From Candidatus Eiseniibacteriota bacterium (GTDB taxonomy: Bacteria; Arandabacterota; Arandabacteria; JAGLYR01), in the NCBI GenBank assembly GCA_023132135.1, contig JAGLYR010000161.1, forward strand, positions 1-8,029: DNA of 8,029 bases, read 5' to 3'. The notes under the pieces were generated by a model that did not search any database, was not told the DNA's origin, and saw nothing but the letters and a program-made list of their open reading frames with translations. Each line of letters opens with the position of its first letter. Position 1 is the first letter of the stretch. The position numbers and the translations under genes are program-made. This document shows positions 1-6,650 of this stretch, piece by piece.

Positions 1-1803
1 GGTGATCAGATTCTGAACCGTGTTGTCGATGTGGGTCTTTCTGCCGGTCAGGTCGCCGATCGACTCGGCTTGCCCGGCTTTCAGCAGGACCGTGAGTTCG
101 GACGCTATCCTGTCGCGTGACCGAACCTGTTTCTGGAACTCGGCGTACCGGCCCTTCGCCCCGGCAGGGTCCCCCTGTGTCGAAGCGAGAACGCTGTGGA
201 GTTTGCTCGAGAGCTCCGAAGTCCGCTCATCGGCCGCCTTTATCTCCTCTGCAAGCACAGTGTGCCGGCGCAGCTTTTCCCGGAGCTCGCCCAACTCTCC
301 GGCCCCGGCAGTGGCGAGCTCTCCGAGGACACTGTCGACCTCCGCCAGGGCTCGGACGATCTCGATCACGTCCCTGGTCAGCCGCTGGAACCGCTGGACG
401 TCTTTCGGATCTTCCAGTCTGGGTCGAATGACCAGAAAGGCGATCCCGCCGGCAAGGATTCCGGCGCCCACCATCGTCAGAATCAGCTCGACCGTCTCCA
501 GCCTCAAACCGAAGCCCAGGGCAAGCCCGCCCAGAAACCCGACAAACCCAATTGCCGCCGCCTTCCGCCTCCGCCCTTCCCTCGCATTGGAATAGTGCGC
601 TTCGATCCGCTGCAGGTCCTGCCCCTTCTCCTCGAGATCCCTCTCCAGATCCGCCTTCCTGTTTAGCTGCTCAAGCACATTCTCCATACTACGATCCGCG
701 AAGACGGACTCTCCAAAAAGCCCCCGCACATCTGATTCAATGGTCTCCTGCTCCCGGCGGATGCGCTCTCTGCGGCTGTGGAGCGAGATCATTTCATCCG
801 CCCTGTCTTCGAAATCGGGCGGAGCGTCTTCGAATTCGGGATATTCCCTGAGAAGGGCCTCTTCCGCCTTGCCCAGATTGTCTACCAGGCCCTCGCAGGT
901 GGAAATCACATTTCCGAGACGGGCTTGCTCTTTTTCCTGGCCATGCAATTCCCGCTTCAGAACCTCCCACTTGTCCCAGGCTTCGAGGGTCGTCTTCGCC
1001 CTGCCTTGTTCTTCCCGGGCCCTCTCCAGGCCTTTCTCTTTTTCGGCCAGATCGTTCCTCAAACCTGCGAGGCCTGCCAGGGTGTCGCTGCTGGACTCGA
1101 TATTCTGCTTGAGCACCCGGATGTCCGCCTCAACCCGTTCCAGTTTCTGCTCATTGCGCGCATCCCTGGGCTGTTTTCCGGGCGACGCGATGCCATACTT
1201 CCCGCTCGCGCGGGTCACACTTCTGAAAGCCTCCACGAGCTTCTCAACGACATCATTGAAGCTGCGTTCCCCGCTCGCCGCAACAAGTTGCTGGACGGCA
1301 CCGCCTCTCTCCTCTCCATGCCCGGCGTCCGTTTCCTGAGTCACGCAGAACACAGACTCGAAGAGATCCTGGTCGGCGACTCCGAGAGTCTCCTTCAGGA
1401 TCCCGTTGTATCTCTCCACCTCCGTCCCGCGCCCGAACCGATTATGTTCACCGTCAAACAGGATGCGCGGCCCGCCATCGCCATCGATGGAAAGGCGGGT
1501 CTCGTGGGACTCGAACTCGCGCCGGAGACGGTACAGTTTGCCGGACGATGTGAACTCCAGCTCGCCCCAGAACCCGGGAGGCGAGTCCCAGTTCTTGAAT
1601 CGGGTGGTCGTGAAACCCTCTGTGTCACCTTCCCGCCGCAGAAGGCCGAACAGGGTTGCAAGAAGGCCGTTGACGAAGGTGGACTTCCCCGATTCGTTCG
1701 GCCCCGCAAAGACGGCCAGCGACGGATCCAGGATGAACGTCGTCGGATCCTTGTAGAGTCCGAATCCGCAGAGAGTGACCTTGTTGAACACCACATCAGC
1801 CAT
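1..1803 (-). CDS. SbcC/Rad50-like coiled-coil ATPase with membrane hairpin (YhaN-type), C-terminus cut off by window edge
   Basis: The frame is open from ATG at 1803 to the first base of the window, giving 601 codons with no stop; the C-terminal half lies outside. The N-terminal ATPase lobe has a Walker A motif GPNESGKST at residues 34-42 (Lys40) and a Q-loop-like SVFCVTQE ending near Gln156. From about residue 215 the sequence is charged and heptad-like, as in SMC/Rad50 coiled coils. This is interrupted at about 415-435 and 438-460 by two hydrophobic helices (AAAIGFVGFLGG..., then LTMVGAGILAGGIAFLVI) with a short turn. The basic flanks RRRK and RPR predict that both arms stay in the cytoplasm. 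I see no CxxC zinc hook in the visible part. Walker B, the signature motif and D-loop should lie in the missing half. The start overlaps the stop of the upstream nuclease gene by 8 nt (ATGGCTGA), so translation is probably coupled. By family knowledge it would act with that nuclease on DNA ends. The membrane hairpin resembles B. subtilis YhaN rather than soluble E. coli SbcC. The SbcC-like family call is firm; the YhaN subtype is inferred. Confidence 0.9.
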   Translation of the reverse strand, partial: MADVVFNKVTLCGFGLYKDPTTFILDPSLAVFAGPNESGKSTFVNGLLATLFGLLRREGDTEGFTTTRFKNWDSPPGFWGELEFTSSGKLYRLRREFESHETRLSIDGDGGPRILFDGEHNRFGRGTEVERYNGILKETLGVADQDLFESVFCVTQETDAGHGEERGGAVQQLVAASGERSFNDVVEKLVEAFRSVTRASGKYGIASPGKQPRDARNEQKLERVEADIRVLKQNIESSSDTLAGLAGLRNDLAEKEKGLERAREEQGRAKTTLEAWDKWEVLKRELHGQEKEQARLGNVISTCEGLVDNLGKAEEALLREYPEFEDAPPDFEDRADEMISLHSRRERIRREQETIESDVRGLFGESVFADRSMENVLEQLNRKADLERDLEEKGQDLQRIEAHYSNAREGRRRKAAAIGFVGFLGGLALGFGLRLETVELILTMVGAGILAGGIAFLVIRPRLEDPKDVQRFQRLTRDVIEIVRALAEVDSVLGELATAGAGELGELREKLRRHTVLAEEIKAADERTSELSSKLHSVLASTQGDPAGAKGRYAEFQKQVRSRDRIASELTVLLKAGQAESIGDLTGRKTHIDNTVQNLIT

Positions 1804-2920
1804 GAGACTGCCCACCCCGCCAGGCTTGCCATGCGTGCCGTAGAGCCAGGCGCACGATGGTTTTGTCCTTCTCCGTCTCGGCCTGTCTTTCCTTTTCGCG
1901 TAGTGTTCGAATCACGATGGCCAGGGGAGTTTCCTCCCTGGCCGCCGCATCCACGGCGGAGGTTTCCATCAGAGTGAAGCCGTCGTCAATCTCGAAATGG
2001 TAGAAGCAATCACTCAGCTCCGTTTGGAGCAGACTCGAAGGAGGCTCGAAGCCGGCAGCACCCATCAGCACCAGACGGAGAATGAGATCCGCGTCGGCCA
2101 TCTCCTCGATGGCTTCCCGGAGGGCATCGGGATCTCCCAGTGAACCGAGATCAACATCCCGCGTTTCAATGCGCCGGGTCTCGAGGGGGATTCGCTCCGC
2201 CCTGGGATTCCCGTCCCCCAGACGGACCACGGTGAGCTCCGAGCAGCCCGGGTCATCGAATCCTGATCCCTCGATGAGACCGGGATACACGGCCAGGCCG
2301 TTGAGAAGCCTGATCACATCCGGCTTGTGGATGTGGCCAAGGGCTACGTAGTCCACGCCCAGTCCGGCCAGTTCCTTCGACGTCGTGTGGATGGAACGGT
2401 CGCCGCCGGGCAGGTTGACGGAGGCGTGCAGGATGGCGACGTGCAGCCCTTCGGGCTCAAGGGCGATGGAAGTGTCCAGAGTCCCGGAAGTGATCCCCGC
2501 CTGGTAGGCCAGTCCGTAGAAGTGGCAGGTGCCCTCGGCGGTCTCCACCGTCGCAACCCTCGACCATTGGGGCGAGGTCACCAGGATCCCCGGCCAGCGG
2601 TCCTTGTGTTTCAGGTAGACGCAGTCGCTGTAGCTCAGCTCGTCGTGGTTCCCCGGCAGGGTGATCACCGTCTTTCCGGCGTCCACCAGGCGACGAAGCT
2701 CCCGGATGACGTCGCCCACCAGGGACGCCTCGGGTTTGTAGGTCTCGAACAGATCTCCGGCGATCACGACCGCGTCCACCTCGATAGGGTCCTTCAGGAC
2801 CCGGTCGACGACCCGGCGGAGGACACCGTCGGCTTCCCTCTTCCTCTCCGTTGCCCTGTCCCCGAGATAGCTGTGGGACCGGCCGAGGTGGAGATCTGCG
2901 AGATGGAGGATTCGGATCAT
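1796..2920 (-). CDS. SbcD/Mre11-like metallophosphoesterase (YhaO-type DNA nuclease subunit)
   Basis: This 374-residue protein carries the full set of calcineurin-like phosphoesterase metal-binding motifs in order: DLHLG at 9-13, GDLF at 55-58, GNHD at 90-93, HAS at 165-167 and GHIH at 195-198. Family members use these to hold two metal ions (usually Mn) and to act as exo/endonucleases on DNA ends. A less conserved C-terminal part (about 225-374) would be the capping and ATPase-binding region. The protein is a typical length for SbcD/YhaO. It has no signal peptide, so it is cytoplasmic. The ATG at 2920 follows GAGGAG with an 11-nt spacer, slightly long but usable. Another ATG at 2930 is in a different frame and only opens a shadow reading. 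The stop overlaps the start of the Rad50-like ATPase gene by 8 nt, which supports a stoichiometric two-subunit complex. The gene symbol is withheld because sbcD and yhaO cannot be separated with certainty. All key metal ligands appear intact. Confidence 0.93.
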   Translation of the reverse strand: MIRILHLADLHLGRSHSYLGDRATERKREADGVLRRVVDRVLKDPIEVDAVVIAGDLFETYKPEASLVGDVIRELRRLVDAGKTVITLPGNHDELSYSDCVYLKHKDRWPGILVTSPQWSRVATVETAEGTCHFYGLAYQAGITSGTLDTSIALEPEGLHVAILHASVNLPGGDRSIHTTSKELAGLGVDYVALGHIHKPDVIRLLNGLAVYPGLIEGSGFDDPGCSELTVVRLGDGNPRAERIPLETRRIETRDVDLGSLGDPDALREAIEEMADADLILRLVLMGAAGFEPPSSLLQTELSDCFYHFEIDDGFTLMETSAVDAAAREETPLAIVIRTLREKERQAETEKDKTIVRLALRHAWQAWRGGQSHG

Positions 2921-2964
2921 GCTGGGCCATGCTCCTCTGAATCAGGAATTCGCACTGCGCGTGG

Positions 2965-2993
2965 ATTCTACCCGGATGGGGGAGGGAAATAAA
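2965..2993 (-). promoter_or_regulatory. weak candidate sigma-70 promoter for the SbcD/SbcC-like pair
   Basis: On the minus strand a TAGAAT (-10-like, 2965-2970) lies 17 nt downstream of TTTATT (2988-2993). The -10 is good but the -35 matches only about half of TTGACA. It sits about 45 nt before the ATG at 2920, in the only non-coding gap ahead of this gene pair. It is proposed mainly from position. Readthrough from the upstream carbohydrate operon is an alternative. Confidence 0.35.
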
Positions 2994-3009
2994 GGACGGA
3001 GTGCGGGGA

Positions 3010-3034
3010 CGGGGCAGGTCAACGACCTGCCCCG
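3010..3034 (-). terminator. strong 11-bp hairpin in the gap between GH130 and the nuclease gene (terminator or REP-like)
   Basis: CGGGGCAGGTC at 3010-3020 and GACCTGCCCCG at 3024-3034 are perfect reverse complements around a 3-nt loop. The hairpin lies about 50 nt after the stop of the GH130 gene, the right place to end that transcript. On the minus strand it is followed by GC-rich sequence and only a short T-rich patch (CCTTTATTTCC) about 15 nt later, so it lacks the immediate U-run of a classic intrinsic terminator. A dispersed REP-like palindrome is an equal alternative. Confidence 0.5.
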
Positions 3035-3040
3035 ACTCCC

Positions 3041-3067
3041 TTCGTGTCCTTCGTGGCCTTCGTGGTT
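3041..3067. repeat. three tandem copies of a 9-nt TTCGTGKYY unit (NHEGHEG-type dispersed repeat)
   Basis: TTCGTGTCC, TTCGTGGCC and TTCGTGGTT stand head to tail. Read on the minus strand they would encode Asn-His-Glu-Gly-His-Glu-Gly-His-Glu-Gly. That string turns up in spurious small ORFs of many environmental bacterial genomes, which is known background rather than something testable here. It directly adjoins the 11-bp hairpin at 3010-3034, so the two may be one mobile or dispersed unit. The reading frame here (in a 103-codon minus ORF) shows no other sign of being a gene. Confidence 0.75.
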
Positions 3068-3083
3068 GAAGCTTTTCCCCGAA

Positions 3084-4061
3084 CTACTCTCCCTCCACGA
3101 GCGCGCGTCCATGGGTCTTGAGCCACGCCAGCATTTCGCTGATCTTGCCCCGAGCGAGGCAGATGCAGCTGTCGGCCGCGCCGTAGTAGAGGTTGATGGT
3201 ATCCCCATCGTCGTCAATCGTCTGCCCGCAAGGAAACACAACCTGCCCCACATCGCCTACATCCTCGTAGGCCTCATCGGGGCCGAAGATCCACTCATCC
3301 CCGCGCAGGATACACTGTTCGGGGGTCGCCAGATCGAAAAGAGCGAGGCCCAGGCGGTAGATTGATCCCGAGGCAGTCTCGCGCACACCGTGGTAGATCA
3401 TGAGCCAACCCTCGGGGGTCTCGATGAGCGGCGTGCACAGACCAATCTTGTTGGCGTCCCACCACGCTCCGCGCCGCGCCGGCAGGATCATATTGTGGCT
3501 GCCCCAGTGACGCAGGTCCGGGGAGTAAGAAATCCACACGTGAGCGCCCAGGGTCGTGAGCGGGCGGTGAATCATCGCCCAGAAATCACCGATCCGGTGC
3601 GGGAGCAACGCAGCGTCCTTGTCCTCAGGAGGCATGATCACACCCAGGCGCTCGAAGCTCCGGAAATCTTCCGTGAGGGCAATCGAGACACCGGGGCCGC
3701 CTCGCGAGAAGGCCGTGTAGACCACGGCGTACTTCCCCAGTTCCTCGACCCAGGTGATACGGGCATCCTCAATACCCCAGAGCTCGCCAGGGTATTTCCC
3801 GGGATCCGGACTAAGGGTAGGTTCGGGATCGATTTTCCAGCCATCCACCCCGTTTTTCGACCGCGCGGCTGTGAAATGCGAATGGCCGTTGCGACCTTCA
3901 ACACGGCAAAACAGGAGAGTCGTCCCGTCCCGCAGGCGGGTCGCGGCTGGATTGAACACGGTGTTGCAGGGATACGGCCAGTCCCGGGCAATCAGGATCG
4001 GGTTGCCGTCGTGGCGGGTGAACAGGTCCGCGGGGTGCTCGGGCGTCTTTGCTTTCTTCAA
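3084..4061 (-). CDS. glycoside hydrolase family 130 protein (beta-mannoside phosphorylase or mannosidase)
   Basis: The predicted 325-residue protein has the GH130 five-bladed beta-propeller pattern: an N-terminal HDGNPIL, then NPAATRLRDG, then CRVEGRNGHSHF with Arg53. WGIEDARIT follows, with Asp99 at the position of the family's catalytic acid. KIGLCTPLIETPEGWLMIYHGV (205-226) and C-terminal YYGAADSCICLA complete it. The family breaks beta-mannosidic bonds with phosphate to give mannose 1-phosphate, and some members hydrolyse instead. Basic residues near the centre (Lys205, His224) lean towards a phosphorylase, but the subfamily and linkage cannot be set by eye. There is no signal peptide, so it acts in the cytoplasm. 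I prefer the TTG at 4061 because AGGGAG stands 7 nt ahead. A GTG at 4097 would add 12 residues and overlap the upstream stop, but has only a weak ribosome site. It follows the glycosyltransferase gene by 28 nt in one operon. Confidence 0.9.
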   Translation of the reverse strand: MKKAKTPEHPADLFTRHDGNPILIARDWPYPCNTVFNPAATRLRDGTTLLFCRVEGRNGHSHFTAARSKNGVDGWKIDPEPTLSPDPGKYPGELWGIEDARITWVEELGKYAVVYTAFSRGGPGVSIALTEDFRSFERLGVIMPPEDKDAALLPHRIGDFWAMIHRPLTTLGAHVWISYSPDLRHWGSHNMILPARRGAWWDANKIGLCTPLIETPEGWLMIYHGVRETASGSIYRLGLALFDLATPEQCILRGDEWIFGPDEAYEDVGDVGQVVFPCGQTIDDDGDTINLYYGAADSCICLARGKISEMLAWLKTHGRALVEGE

Positions 4062-4068
4062 TTGTTCT

Positions 4069-4074
4069 CTCCCT
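4069..4074 (-). promoter_or_regulatory. ribosome binding site that selects the TTG start of the GH130 gene
   Basis: AGGGAG on the minus strand lies 7 nt ahead of TTG 4061-4059. The upstream GTG at 4097, in the same frame, has no comparable site. This is the main reason for preferring the shorter protein. Confidence 0.6.
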
Positions 4075-4089
4075 GTTAGTCTTGTTCGG

Positions 4090-6327
4090 CTAGTCACTCG
4101 TCGGCGCCTGCGAGAACTCGAGCAACGACAGCTGCCAGGCCAGCAGTGACTCTGCGCCCTGATTCGCGTTCACGCGGTCCGGGTGAACTCCATCCCGGCA
4201 TCCGCCGGTGTTGAAATCGTACACAGAGAGCCCCAGATCATTCCGCCCCAGGAACCACTCGAAGGCCCGCCGCGCCTCTGTGCGCCACTTGACATCCTGG
4301 GTCATGCGGTACGCTTCCATGCAGGCGGACACCACGGCCTGAGCTTCGATGGGTTGCTGATCGAAGTGCGGCATGTGCCCGCCGCGCCGGTAGACGTCAT
4401 GGCTACCGACAGGCGAGAAATAGCCTTCCGGGGAAGTTTGGACTTTTGCCAACCACTCCAGGGAACGGAGGCCGGCTTGCACCATCTCACCGTCCTGCAT
4501 CCACTGCCCCGAGAGAATGAGCGCGTGCGGCAGCTTCGCATTGGCGTACGACAGAACAATCTCGAACCAGGGCCACTCGGCGTCCGCATTCCGGCGGTAG
4601 AGCTCGAAGAGGCGAGAGGCCAGAATGCGCCGCACCCTTTGAGCCTCGCTGTCGCCGCTGAAGCGGCGCAGATACTCGTGTACGCCGATAATCGCGAAGG
4701 CCCAGGCCCGTGGCGAACGGAACCCCTCGACAGCTCCTACGGCCTGGCCAAAGAGGTTCGCGGCCATTGCCACCTGGCCTTCCTCGCCCCCGTGCCCAAC
4801 AGCTGCACCCAGTCCCCAGAGAGCCCGGCCATGACTGTCTTCGGAACCCTCGGTCTCCAACCATCGGCGATCGTAGCCCATGAAATTCCGGAACCGACCG
4901 GAATCCGGGTTGTAGGCATGGGCCAGGAAGGCCAGATACTTGGCTGAAAGATCCCGCAAACCCTCAAGCTCTCCCGATATCTGTTCGGCCATGAGGACCA
5001 CTACCAGCGCCCGGGCATTGTCGTCCGTGCAGTACCCTTCTTGATACTCGGGAACACTGCCGATTGCGTGCTGCAGAATTCCTGTACTGTCTGTCATGCG
5101 CCGGAGGTGAGCGAGGTTCAGCCGGGGGAGCTCCACCTGTTCCGTCTCGGCCAACCTGGCCAGGCCGATGGTCTTGGGGTAGGAGGCTCTGCTCTCCTGA
5201 GCACTGGCAAAACTCCCGAGGTACTGCCGGGCCACCTCACGCCAGACCATCCCGCGACCGAGTTCGTAGGCCCGCTTCCTCAGAGCGTGGCGCTCGACCT
5301 CGTTATCCAGGAGTCGGAGAATCTGTTCGGCCAGCACTTCCGGATCCCGGAAGGGCGCCAGCAGTCCCCGGCCCTCTGCGAGAAGCTCCTCTGCGTGCCA
5401 GTACGGTGTGGAGACCACAGCCTTCCCGGCGCCTACCGCATAGGCCAGGGTCCCCGACGCTGCCTGCTCCTTGGCGAGGTAGGGCGTGACGTACACGTCC
5501 GCCGCGCCGATAAACTGCTTCAGCTCCTCCAGATCTACAAACCGGTTGTAGAAAACGACGTTGGACTGGAGACCCAGTTCTCTCACCTGGCGCTGGAGGG
5601 ACAACCGGTAGTCCTCCCCATGATCGCGCAGGACATGCGGATGCGTGGCGCCAAGGACAATGTACACCGCGTCCGGATGTTCCTTCACAACCTCAGACAT
5701 GGCCTTTATCATGTCTTCGATTCCCTTGCCGGGAGAGAGCAATCCGAACGTCAGAATCACGCTGCGGCCCTCAACGCCATACAAATCCTTGTAGTAATTG
5801 GGATCCACAAAGGGGATGTCATGGATGCCATGGTGGATGAAATCGATCTTGTCCGGCGGAATTCCGTAGGTATCCTTCAGGATTCCCTCGGACCGACGGC
5901 TCATCACGACCAAACGATCCGAGATACCGGCGATCTCGTTCATCACGGACCGCTGGTCATCCTCGGGGTGTTCCAGCGCTGTGTGGAGTGTGGTGACAAC
6001 CGGACTCCGGAGCTCTCGGAGGAGTTCAAGGATGTGCCCCCCCGCTACCCCGCCGAAGATCCCGTACTCGTGCTGAAGACAGACAACATCGACGTTGTTG
6101 ATGTTGAGGAAATCCGCCGCTTTGCGGTAGCTGGGAAGATCGTTCTGGGGAATCTCAAACCGTACCCGGTCGGGATAGGCGTAGCCGTCCGGCGTGTCGT
6201 TGATCGCCAGAACCTGGCAGACACCGTCCGCCACTTCTTCCGCCACCGCTTCACAGAGGTCGTGCGTGAAGGTAGCGATCCCGCACTGGCGGGGAAGGTA
6301 GTTCCCCACGAAGGCAATCTTCTTCAT
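4090..6327 (-). CDS. bimodular protein: GT4-family glycosyltransferase fused to a C-terminal alpha/alpha-barrel domain
   Basis: This 745-residue protein has two parts. Residues 1-375 form a GT-B glycosyltransferase of the GT4 type. They show the N-terminal loop FVGNYLPRQCGIATFT (6-21), QHEYGIFGG (85-93), TLHTALEH (113-120), the second Rossmann half starting ILTFGLLSPGKGIEDMIKAM (191-210), and the donor-site stretch KEQAASGTLAYAVGAGKAVV (286-305) followed by STPYWHAEELL. The usual second Glu of the EX7E motif is replaced (Tyr296), a variation within GT4. Residues about 385-745 are helical and look like a six-hairpin (alpha/alpha) toroid of glycosidase or epimerase type. Conserved-looking acidic/aromatic patches are GYCTDDNARAL (431-441), SEDSHGRALWGLG (495-507), EWPWFE and FNTGGCRDGVHPDRVNANQG. 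There is no signal peptide or membrane helix, so it is cytoplasmic. The ATG at 6327 has AGGAG 7 nt ahead. It is the first gene of an operon with GH130 28 nt downstream. GT4 donors are often GDP-mannose or UDP/ADP-glucose; the partner favours a mannose product, but that is inference. The GT assignment is firm; the barrel's activity is not. Confidence 0.92.
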   Translation of the reverse strand: MKKIAFVGNYLPRQCGIATFTHDLCEAVAEEVADGVCQVLAINDTPDGYAYPDRVRFEIPQNDLPSYRKAADFLNINNVDVVCLQHEYGIFGGVAGGHILELLRELRSPVVTTLHTALEHPEDDQRSVMNEIAGISDRLVVMSRRSEGILKDTYGIPPDKIDFIHHGIHDIPFVDPNYYKDLYGVEGRSVILTFGLLSPGKGIEDMIKAMSEVVKEHPDAVYIVLGATHPHVLRDHGEDYRLSLQRQVRELGLQSNVVFYNRFVDLEELKQFIGAADVYVTPYLAKEQAASGTLAYAVGAGKAVVSTPYWHAEELLAEGRGLLAPFRDPEVLAEQILRLLDNEVERHALRKRAYELGRGMVWREVARQYLGSFASAQESRASYPKTIGLARLAETEQVELPRLNLAHLRRMTDSTGILQHAIGSVPEYQEGYCTDDNARALVVVLMAEQISGELEGLRDLSAKYLAFLAHAYNPDSGRFRNFMGYDRRWLETEGSEDSHGRALWGLGAAVGHGGEEGQVAMAANLFGQAVGAVEGFRSPRAWAFAIIGVHEYLRRFSGDSEAQRVRRILASRLFELYRRNADAEWPWFEIVLSYANAKLPHALILSGQWMQDGEMVQAGLRSLEWLAKVQTSPEGYFSPVGSHDVYRRGGHMPHFDQQPIEAQAVVSACMEAYRMTQDVKWRTEARRAFEWFLGRNDLGLSVYDFNTGGCRDGVHPDRVNANQGAESLLAWQLSLLEFSQAPTSD

Positions 6328-6334
6328 TTATGAT

Positions 6335-6339
6335 CTCCT
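6335..6339 (-). promoter_or_regulatory. ribosome binding site of the glycosyltransferase gene
   Basis: AGGAG on the minus strand lies 7 nt before the ATG at 6327 (AGGAGATCATAAATG). It is close to ideal and fixes the start of the bimodular protein. Confidence 0.85.
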
Positions 6340-6360
6340 GGCTAGATGCGCGCGGTCGCC

Positions 6361-6389
6361 ATAGTACGCCCAAGCGGGGAAAATTTCAA
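6361..6389 (-). promoter_or_regulatory. sigma-70-type promoter of the GT4/GH130 operon
   Basis: On the minus strand TTGAAA (6384-6389) and TACTAT (6361-6366) are separated by exactly 17 nt. Each hexamer differs from consensus at one position. Transcription would begin near 6354, giving a leader of about 27 nt that ends in the AGGAG site before the ATG at 6327. No operator palindrome is evident over it, which suggests housekeeping expression. Confidence 0.8.
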
Positions 6390-6492
6390 CACACCTTTCT
6401 GCAGCCCACCCTCAGCCCTCACCACTACCATCGACCGCCAGCGAACGAAACTGAACCCCAAGGACCTGCAACAATGCCCAAGATAGCCTGGA

Positions 6493-6510
6493 TTATTCAT
6501 TGATCCCTGC
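6493..6510 (+). repeat. 18-nt motif, upstream copy (TTATTCA-N3-ATCCCTGC)
   Basis: TTATTCA TTG ATCCCTGC here matches TTATTCA GGA ATCCCTGC at 7984-8001 in the same orientation, with all 15 bases outside the central triplet identical. The two copies bracket the PLD-like gene. Unlike the downstream copy, this one is not followed by a clear inverted partner. It could be a degraded copy of a dispersed element or chance. Confidence 0.45.
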
Positions 6511-6549
6511 TGCGAGGGCGAGAGGGCCTGTTCCGATGCTCTTTTCCTT

Positions 6550-6591
6550 GGACTACGAACTAGGGACTACGTACCAGGGACTGTCTCTCAT
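6550..6591. repeat. 14-nt tandem repeat, two good copies and one decayed
   Basis: GGACTACGAACTAG (6550-6563) is followed directly by GGACTACGTACCAG (6564-6577), 12 of 14 identical. A third unit, GGACTGTCTCTCAT (6578-6591), keeps only the GGACT start clearly. It lies just upstream of the -35 of the PLD-like gene promoter (6603), so it could be regulator binding sites or a neutral slippage or dispersed repeat. Confidence 0.65.
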
Positions 6592-6602
6592 GCCCTTCTC
6601 CT

Positions 6603-6631
6603 TTGACACGCCCCCGGCATTGTCCTACTCT
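6603..6631 (+). promoter_or_regulatory. sigma-70-type promoter of the PLD-like gene
   Basis: A perfect TTGACA (6603-6608), a 17-nt spacer and TACTCT (6626-6631) form a near-consensus promoter. The start of transcription would be near 6638, leaving a short leader of about 22 nt with GGAGG at 6651-6655. No hairpin is visible in the leader, so control would be at initiation, if any. Confidence 0.8.
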
Positions 6632-6650
6632 CGCAGCCGGACATCTACCT

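Noticed and set aside
778-1977. 399-codon open frame on the plus strand
   Set aside because: It lies antisense to the Rad50-like and Mre11-like genes, whose motifs are intact. Its residues show no domain, and long antisense frames are expected in GC-rich coding DNA.
1-2920. phage-defence island built around the SbcCD-like pair
   Set aside because: No other defence gene, integrase or mobile element is visible in the window. The pair is adequately explained as a housekeeping-type YhaO/YhaN repair module, though sequence to the left could change this.
2327-2992. 221-codon plus-strand frame over the nuclease gene
   Set aside because: It is antisense to the conserved metallophosphoesterase motifs and has no supporting domain or ribosome site.
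2942-3253. 103-codon minus-strand frame containing NHEGHEGHEG
   Set aside because: It overlaps the GH130 gene in another frame and is built over the 9-nt repeat and hairpin. This is a well-known pattern for spurious calls.
5041-6333. 430-codon open frame on the plus strand
   Set aside because: It is fully antisense to the glycosyltransferase module, which has clear GT4 motifs and a good ribosome site. The antisense product has no recognisable fold.
6550-6591. possible CRISPR array
   Set aside because: The units are only 14 nt and directly adjacent, with no spacers and no cas genes nearby.
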